From NCBI GenBank assembly GCA_902625895.1, contig CACODD010000007.1, positions 1 to 40,787 of the forward strand: DNA of 40,787 nucleotides, in the 5' to 3' direction. Source of the DNA: an uncultured Alphaproteobacteria bacterium. GTDB taxonomy: Bacteria; Pseudomonadota; Alphaproteobacteria; Methylaequorales; Methylaequoraceae. Shown here piece by piece: positions 36,606-40,787 of this stretch. The number at the start of each line of letters is the position of its first letter. Position 1 is the first letter of the stretch. The notes beneath the pieces were generated by a model that was not told the origin of the DNA, did not search any database, and was given only the letters and a program-made list of their open reading frames with translations. Made by a program: the position numbers and the translations under genes.

Positions 36606-38258
36606 TTAAGTTTCAATAAGTTTTTTTGCTGCTTCAATTGCTTCATTTGTTATTTGTTTTCCAGAAAGCATTCTTGCTATTTCATTGATTTTGTCACGGC
36701 CATCAATTTTAATAACATCTATGGATGTGATATTATTAAGTGATTTTTTTTTAACTAGAAAGTGATGAATCCCTAGCGAGGCAACTTGAGGGGAATGCGT
36801 TACGACCAAAACTTGCCTATTTTTCCCTAACTTTTTTAATCTTTCTCCTACTGCTGTTGAAACTGCTCCACCTATTCCACTATCAACTTCATCAAAAACC
36901 ATTGTAGAAAAACTTTCCTGTTCTGCTGTTACCTTTATTGCTAGAGCAATTCTACAAAGTTCTCCCCCTGATGAAATACTTTTAATTTCACCCATTTTAG
37001 ATTTCGGATTAGTTTTAATATTAAAAACGACCTTATCTTTTCCAAATTCAGTACTTTCACAATCGCTTATCACAGTTTTAAACCTTGCATTCTCTAACTT
37101 AAGTTCAGGAAACTCAGAATTAATTTTATTATCCATTAACTCAGCGTTTTCTTTTCTAAGGTTTGAAATTATTTCTGATTGGTCTAGATATTTTTTTTCT
37201 ATATCTTTTAATTTATTGCCTAGTTTTTCAATGTTTAAATTGCTTTCCTCGCTTAAATGTAATTGATTTTTTATTTCAATTAATTTTGATTCTAAAAGAT
37301 CAGGTTCAATTGAATGTTTTTGAGATAATTTTTTGTAATCAGATACCCTATCATCAATCTTTTCTAATGAACTATGGTCAAGTTCCTGATTTAAAAAGTT
37401 TTCAAGTGTTTTACAAATTTCAGACGACTCTAACGATATAGAATTAAGTTTTTCAATCTCATTTTTAGTTGTTTGATCTAAAAGTTCTCGGATTTGATTT
37501 AGCATTAACAAATTTTTAGCAAATAATTTTTCAATACCCGGAGGATCCTCACTTATAAAGTTATTTATTATCACGTTTAAATTCTCATTTATTTTTCTAG
37601 AATTTTGTAAAATTCTTTTCTTTTGCTCTAGTTTTTCAAATTCTCCTTTTTTTGGTTTAAAATTTTTCAATTCATTGTAATAAATTTCAAATTCTTCTCT
37701 TTTATTTTTAATTTCTTCAAATCTAGACCGCTGTTTAACATATTCTTTTTCTGCAGTTCTAAATTCTAGCCATGTTTCAGAGAGTTTTTTTAATTCACTT
37801 TGGTAATTACCAAAATCATCTAACGTGGACATATGTGTTGAGTTATCAAGTAATCCCTGTTCCGAAAACTGACTATGAATTTCAAAAAGTTTTGAAGTTA
37901 TTGCTTTTAGAGTTATTAAACTAACAAGATTATCATTTATCAAAGCCTTACTTTTGCCATCACTGTCGATTATTCTTTTAATAATTATTTCATCTTCAAA
38001 ATTAATATCAAGTTGATCCAATATCTTTTTGATGAAGGTATATTTTGAGATTTCTACTAAAGCAGTAATTACAGTCTTTTCCCCATTGTCCGAACGTATA
38101 TTTGGTTTAACTCTTCTTCCAGAAAGAAGTTCCAATGATTCAAGAATCATGGATTTTCCTGCACCAGTTTCTCCAGTTAACACACACAAACCTATACCGA
38201 AATCCATTTCAATCTTATCTATTAACATTAAATTATTGATTGATAGATGCCTAATCAT
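36606..38258 (-). CDS. recN: DNA repair protein RecN
   Basis: RecN is an SMC-like ATPase that acts early in double-strand break repair. It has 550 residues. The N-terminal ATPase half contains Walker A GETGAGKS at 29-36. A long, Lys/Glu-rich coiled-coil middle spans about 150-360. The C-terminal half has the ABC signature SSGGELCRIALAI and Walker B MVFDEVDSGIGG, then TVGERLKKLGKNRQVLVVTHSPQVA-type sequence with the switch histidine. It follows bamD by 2 bases; lpxC-bamD-recN is a familiar alphaproteobacterial order. ligA, the usual next gene, is not present; the convergent pepP follows instead. Confidence 0.95.
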   Translation of the reverse strand: MIRHLSINNLMLIDKIEMDFGIGLCVLTGETGAGKSMILESLELLSGRRVKPNIRSDNGEKTVITALVEISKYTFIKKILDQLDINFEDEIIIKRIIDSDGKSKALINDNLVSLITLKAITSKLFEIHSQFSEQGLLDNSTHMSTLDDFGNYQSELKKLSETWLEFRTAEKEYVKQRSRFEEIKNKREEFEIYYNELKNFKPKKGEFEKLEQKKRILQNSRKINENLNVIINNFISEDPPGIEKLFAKNLLMLNQIRELLDQTTKNEIEKLNSISLESSEICKTLENFLNQELDHSSLEKIDDRVSDYKKLSQKHSIEPDLLESKLIEIKNQLHLSEESNLNIEKLGNKLKDIEKKYLDQSEIISNLRKENAELMDNKINSEFPELKLENARFKTVISDCESTEFGKDKVVFNIKTNPKSKMGEIKSISSGGELCRIALAIKVTAEQESFSTMVFDEVDSGIGGAVSTAVGERLKKLGKNRQVLVVTHSPQVASLGIHHFLVKKKSLNNITSIDVIKIDGRDKINEIARMLSGKQITNEAIEAAKKLIET

Positions 38259-38260
38259 AA

Positions 38261-39088
38261 TTAAAGTAAATCTAGGTCAGACGATTTTAATTTTTTAATA
38301 TCAAGTTGTTTTTTTTTATATTTTGTTAAATTTTTATTAATTTTATATTTTTCTACAATTTTTGATCCTTCACGAGTCCATTGAGACCTTGGAAAATTAT
38401 ACTCAAGTATTTTGAAAAGATAGTATGATTGCTTAATTAATCCAATGGAAACATAAGATTCAATTAATCTAAAAATGGATTCTGGTATTTGAGTCGATTG
38501 TCTATATTCTTTTAAAACGACTTTATATCTTTTAACGGCTGCTAAGTAATTGCCCTGAGATTGATAATATTTACCTACTTTAATTTCCTTGGCTGCCAAA
38601 TGATTTTTTAGTCTTTTTATATGTTTTTTGGATTTGACTGCATACTTAGACTTTGGATACCTATTTATCAATTCTGAAAATTCCTCGTAAGCTCTGGTTG
38701 AAAATTTTTGATCAAGATTTATGTCTGGAATTCTTTCGAAATAAGAGTAAGCTTTTAGATAAATTGCATAAGGTATTAATTCATGATTTGGATTTAGTTC
38801 CACAAATTTACTCAAACTTAGGATTGCCTCATCATACTCATTTGCGGAATAGTGAGCAAAACCAGTCATCATTTGACCTCTTGAAGCCCAGGGTGAGTAT
38901 GGGTATTGAATTTCAAGTTCAGTAAAATTATCAATTGCTTCTTCGTATTTTCGTTTTTTTAAATTTATCATTGCTAAATTATACAAAGATACATCATCCG
39001 AAGCAGATATATTTGTTTTAATTTCTTTATCTGAAGAACAAGAAGAAAAAAACAAAATCAAAATGAGGGTTAGCACATTTATATTCAT
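38261..39088 (-). CDS. bamD: outer-membrane assembly lipoprotein BamD
   Basis: BamD is the essential lipoprotein partner of BamA in folding outer-membrane proteins. The 275-residue protein starts with a lipoprotein signal; the lipobox LFFSSC places the acylated Cys at residue 17. The rest is built of TPR-like helices: YNLAMINLKKRKYEEAIDNF near 35-54, FTELEIQYPYSPWASRGQMM, and the block INRYPKSKYAVKSKKHI typical of BamD. It lies 48 bases after lpxC and 2 bases before recN. Confidence 0.93.
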   Translation of the reverse strand: MNINVLTLILILFFSSCSSDKEIKTNISASDDVSLYNLAMINLKKRKYEEAIDNFTELEIQYPYSPWASRGQMMTGFAHYSANEYDEAILSLSKFVELNPNHELIPYAIYLKAYSYFERIPDINLDQKFSTRAYEEFSELINRYPKSKYAVKSKKHIKRLKNHLAAKEIKVGKYYQSQGNYLAAVKRYKVVLKEYRQSTQIPESIFRLIESYVSIGLIKQSYYLFKILEYNFPRSQWTREGSKIVEKYKINKNLTKYKKKQLDIKKLKSSDLDLL

Positions 39089-39136
39089 GCTAATTATTTT
39101 TAAATGATTTAATTTATTTTTAAAGAAGATTTTAAT

Positions 39137-40069
39137 TTAATTAGAACAGACTAGTTCCCAATTATTGGGAGATTCAAAAACTTTATTCAGGAGTTGAATG
39201 TTTGTTTCGTGTCCAGGATGTGACGAAAAAAATGAACCTAACATTCTATGACCTGATAGAGAAATATCACCAATAAAATCAAGAAGTTTGTGACGAACAA
39301 ATTCATCGCTAAATCTTAGTCCACCCTTGTTTAATACATTATCTTCGTCTAATACAATTGCGTTGTCTAAACTTCCACCAAGAGCTAATCTATTTTTTCT
39401 AAGATTTTCTACATCTTTCAGAAAGCCAAATGTTCTGGCCTTACAAATTTGAGATTCGTAAATTTGAGGTGTAAGCATCACTGAAATACTTTGTTTTCCA
39501 ATTAATTTGTGTTCATAATCTATTTCGGTTGAAATAAGAACATTGTCGAATGGACAAACTCTGGCGTATTTTTTTCCTGATTTTACTTCTACAGTTTTTT
39601 TTATTTTGATAAATTTTTTGAAGGATTCCTGTTCTTCAAAACCAACTTTTTTAATTTGCTTTACAAAATCTTGAGAAGATCCGTCATACACTGGAATTTC
39701 GTTTGAAGTTAATTCTATAATAACATTATCAATTTCAAATGCATATATTGCTGATAGGATATGTTCGACAGTTGAAACAGAATTTCCATTTCTATCTGAT
39801 AATAAAGTACAAAGTTTTGTTGACCTAACATTTCTATAGTCTGCTTTTATTAAAATAATTTTATTCCCTATTTTACGTCTAAATACAATTCCAGTATTTT
39901 CGCTTGCAGGAAAAATTTTCATTGATACTTTATTGCCGGTGTGAAGACCAATTCCTTTAAAAATTATTTCATTTTGCAAAGTTTTTTGTCTTACGGCAGT
40001 CAGAAACTTAGGAAGTGTCGACTCGACAAATAGATTTTTGTTTTCAACTTTTTTACTTACTTGTAGCAT
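39137..40069 (-). CDS. lpxC: UDP-3-O-acyl-N-acetylglucosamine deacetylase
   Basis: LpxC is the zinc deacetylase that commits UDP-acyl-GlcNAc to lipid A synthesis. It has 310 residues. IIFKGIGLHTGNKVSM opens the fold. Zinc ligands are His103 (VEHILSAIYA), His260 and Asp264 (FVRHKLLDFIGD). His287 in PGHETN matches the catalytic histidine at the expected 27-residue spacing. KARTFGFL near 210-217 is also diagnostic. The N-terminus is about 25 residues longer than usual before RQKTLQNEI, so a start further in is possible, though ATG 40069 is the best candidate. Only 65 bases separate it from ftsA. Confidence 0.95.
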   Translation of the reverse strand: MLQVSKKVENKNLFVESTLPKFLTAVRQKTLQNEIIFKGIGLHTGNKVSMKIFPASENTGIVFRRKIGNKIILIKADYRNVRSTKLCTLLSDRNGNSVSTVEHILSAIYAFEIDNVIIELTSNEIPVYDGSSQDFVKQIKKVGFEEQESFKKFIKIKKTVEVKSGKKYARVCPFDNVLISTEIDYEHKLIGKQSISVMLTPQIYESQICKARTFGFLKDVENLRKNRLALGGSLDNAIVLDEDNVLNKGGLRFSDEFVRHKLLDFIGDISLSGHRMLGSFFSSHPGHETNIQLLNKVFESPNNWELVCSN

Positions 40070-40070
40070 T

Positions 40071-40083
40071 GTTAATTATTAAC
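40071..40083. repeat. palindrome GTTAATTATTAAC before lpxC
   Basis: A perfect 6+1+6 palindrome begins one base upstream of the lpxC start codon, where the ribosome-binding region should be. It could be a regulator site or weak hairpin; chance is also plausible in this composition. Confidence 0.25.
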
Positions 40084-40134
40084 GAAATTGTGAAAATTAT
40101 TCAAATCACAAAAAGTTACAATTTATTTCAAAAT

Positions 40135-40787
40135 CTATGCGTAACTTTCTTCTATCCAATTTTCAAGTTTATCAAATGCTGTAAAAAAATTATTTTTTGT
40201 AAATTCATTTAAATTATTAAACTCATTATTTTCATGTGCTAACTTTATTAAACCTAATATTGTACTAAATTCAGGTTTATTATGAAAAAAACTTTCTCTA
40301 TTGCTATTAGCGCCTATCCTAACGCTTCTGTTAAATATACTTTCAGAAATGTCTCTTAATCCGTAAATTTTACTTGCACCTCCTGTGATTACAACTGATT
40401 TAATACTTATTCTTGCATAAATATCATCAAACATATGGTCTCTTATAATTTCGAATATTTCTTCATATCTTGGTTTAATAATTCCATAAAGTAAATTCCT
40501 ACTTATTGTTTTGTTGTTAAAATTTTCAGAATTAATTTCTATTTTTTCATTAAAAGGAAGGTTTAGGGTTCCATAAATGATTTTGGAATGCTCTGCCGAT
40601 TCTCTTGAAATCTCGAGACCTTTAGCTATATCGTTGGTTACATGTTCGCCACCAATTGCAACTACCTTTGTGTATACGATTTTCTCGTCAACAAAAACAG
40701 TAATTTTTGAAGTTTTCGCACCAATGTCAATACATGCGACGCCTTTAGTTTTTTCTGAATTGGTAAGGTTTGCTTGTGAGGAGGCTA
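40135..40787 (-). CDS. ftsA: cell division protein FtsA, N-terminus cut by the window edge
   Basis: I translated this from the minus strand, continuing the frame to the right edge; 216 residues of the C-terminal part are visible. FtsA is the actin-like protein that tethers FtsZ to the membrane. Visible motifs are the phosphate-2 region IDIGAKTSKITVFVD, VVAIGGEHVTNDIAKGLEIS, and SAEHSKIIYGTL. The adenosine motif is VVITGGASKIYGL. The protein ends with a short amphipathic segment, FDKLENWIEESYA, as expected for the membrane-targeting tail. FtsZ normally follows FtsA in alphaproteobacteria, but here lpxC follows after 65 bases. Confidence 0.94.
   Translation of the reverse strand, partial: ASSQANLTNSEKTKGVACIDIGAKTSKITVFVDEKIVYTKVVAIGGEHVTNDIAKGLEISRESAEHSKIIYGTLNLPFNEKIEINSENFNNKTISRNLLYGIIKPRYEEIFEIIRDHMFDDIYARISIKSVVITGGASKIYGLRDISESIFNRSVRIGANSNRESFFHNKPEFSTILGLIKLAHENNEFNNLNEFTKNNFFTAFDKLENWIEESYA

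Noticed and set aside
1..40787. Mobile elements, CRISPR arrays, prophage, toxin-antitoxin or defence islands.
   Set aside because: No transposase, integrase or phage genes, no regularly spaced repeats, and no island-like change in gene content or composition were found; genes are core housekeeping throughout.

Overview
This 40.8 kb stretch looks like ordinary chromosome from an AT-rich, streamlined alphaproteobacterium, of the general kind found in free-living marine lineages such as SAR11/HIMB59-like groups. That placement rests on gene families and gene order: ybjN-proC, ompR-envZ next to ilvE, uvrC-pgsA with moaD-moaE, carA/carB-greA facing yqeY-dnaG-rpoD, the mlaA-mlaC pair, split metH, and ftsA-lpxC-bamD-recN. 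The very high A+T content and tight packing fit as well. I cannot fix the genus. An outer membrane is implied by hldD, lpxC, bamD and mlaA/mlaC. Almost every base is coding, neighbouring genes often overlap by 1-23 bases, and the only sizeable gap is 10200-10487.

Layout. 1-1086 (minus): a small two-span membrane protein translationally coupled to hldD, which runs off the left edge. 1168-2474 (plus): a YbjN-family protein and proC. 2477-4451 (minus): an OmpR/EnvZ-type two-component pair. 4526-5398 (plus): ilvE. 5388-10199 (minus): the chain uvrC-pgsA-mobB-moeA-moaD-moaE, coding for DNA repair, phospholipid synthesis and late molybdenum-cofactor steps, with every junction overlapping. 10200-10487: a non-coding segment with a perfect DnaA-box sequence, inverted and direct repeats and a run of 28 T. 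10488-13197 (minus): uvrB and a pteridine-reductase-like SDR. 13288-15393 (plus): an aspartate-type aminotransferase and a ketopantoate reductase. 15386-21200 (minus): carA-carB-greA-trxB. 21275-25489 (plus): yqeY-dnaG-rpoD, followed by a CAT-anticodon tRNA. 25649-27199 (minus): mlaA-mlaC. 27293-36584 (plus): metF, metH in two pieces, uvrD, prmA and an aminopeptidase P. 36606-40787 (minus): ftsA (cut by the right edge), lpxC, bamD and recN.

Functional themes. Nucleotide excision repair is well represented (uvrB, uvrC, uvrD, plus recN for recombination). One-carbon and methionine metabolism is represented by metF feeding a B12-dependent two-piece methionine synthase, with a possible pterin/folate reductase elsewhere. 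Envelope work includes LPS heptose, lipid A, BAM and Mla lipid transport. Carbamoyl phosphate, proline, branched-chain amino acid and pantothenate steps are also present.

I see no mobile element, CRISPR array, prophage or defence island, and no clear new multi-gene system. The points most worth a second look are the repeat-rich gap upstream of uvrC with its 28-T run, the direct ftsA-lpxC junction with no ftsZ between them, an EnvZ-type kinase with a degenerate H-box, and the small membrane protein coupled to hldD.
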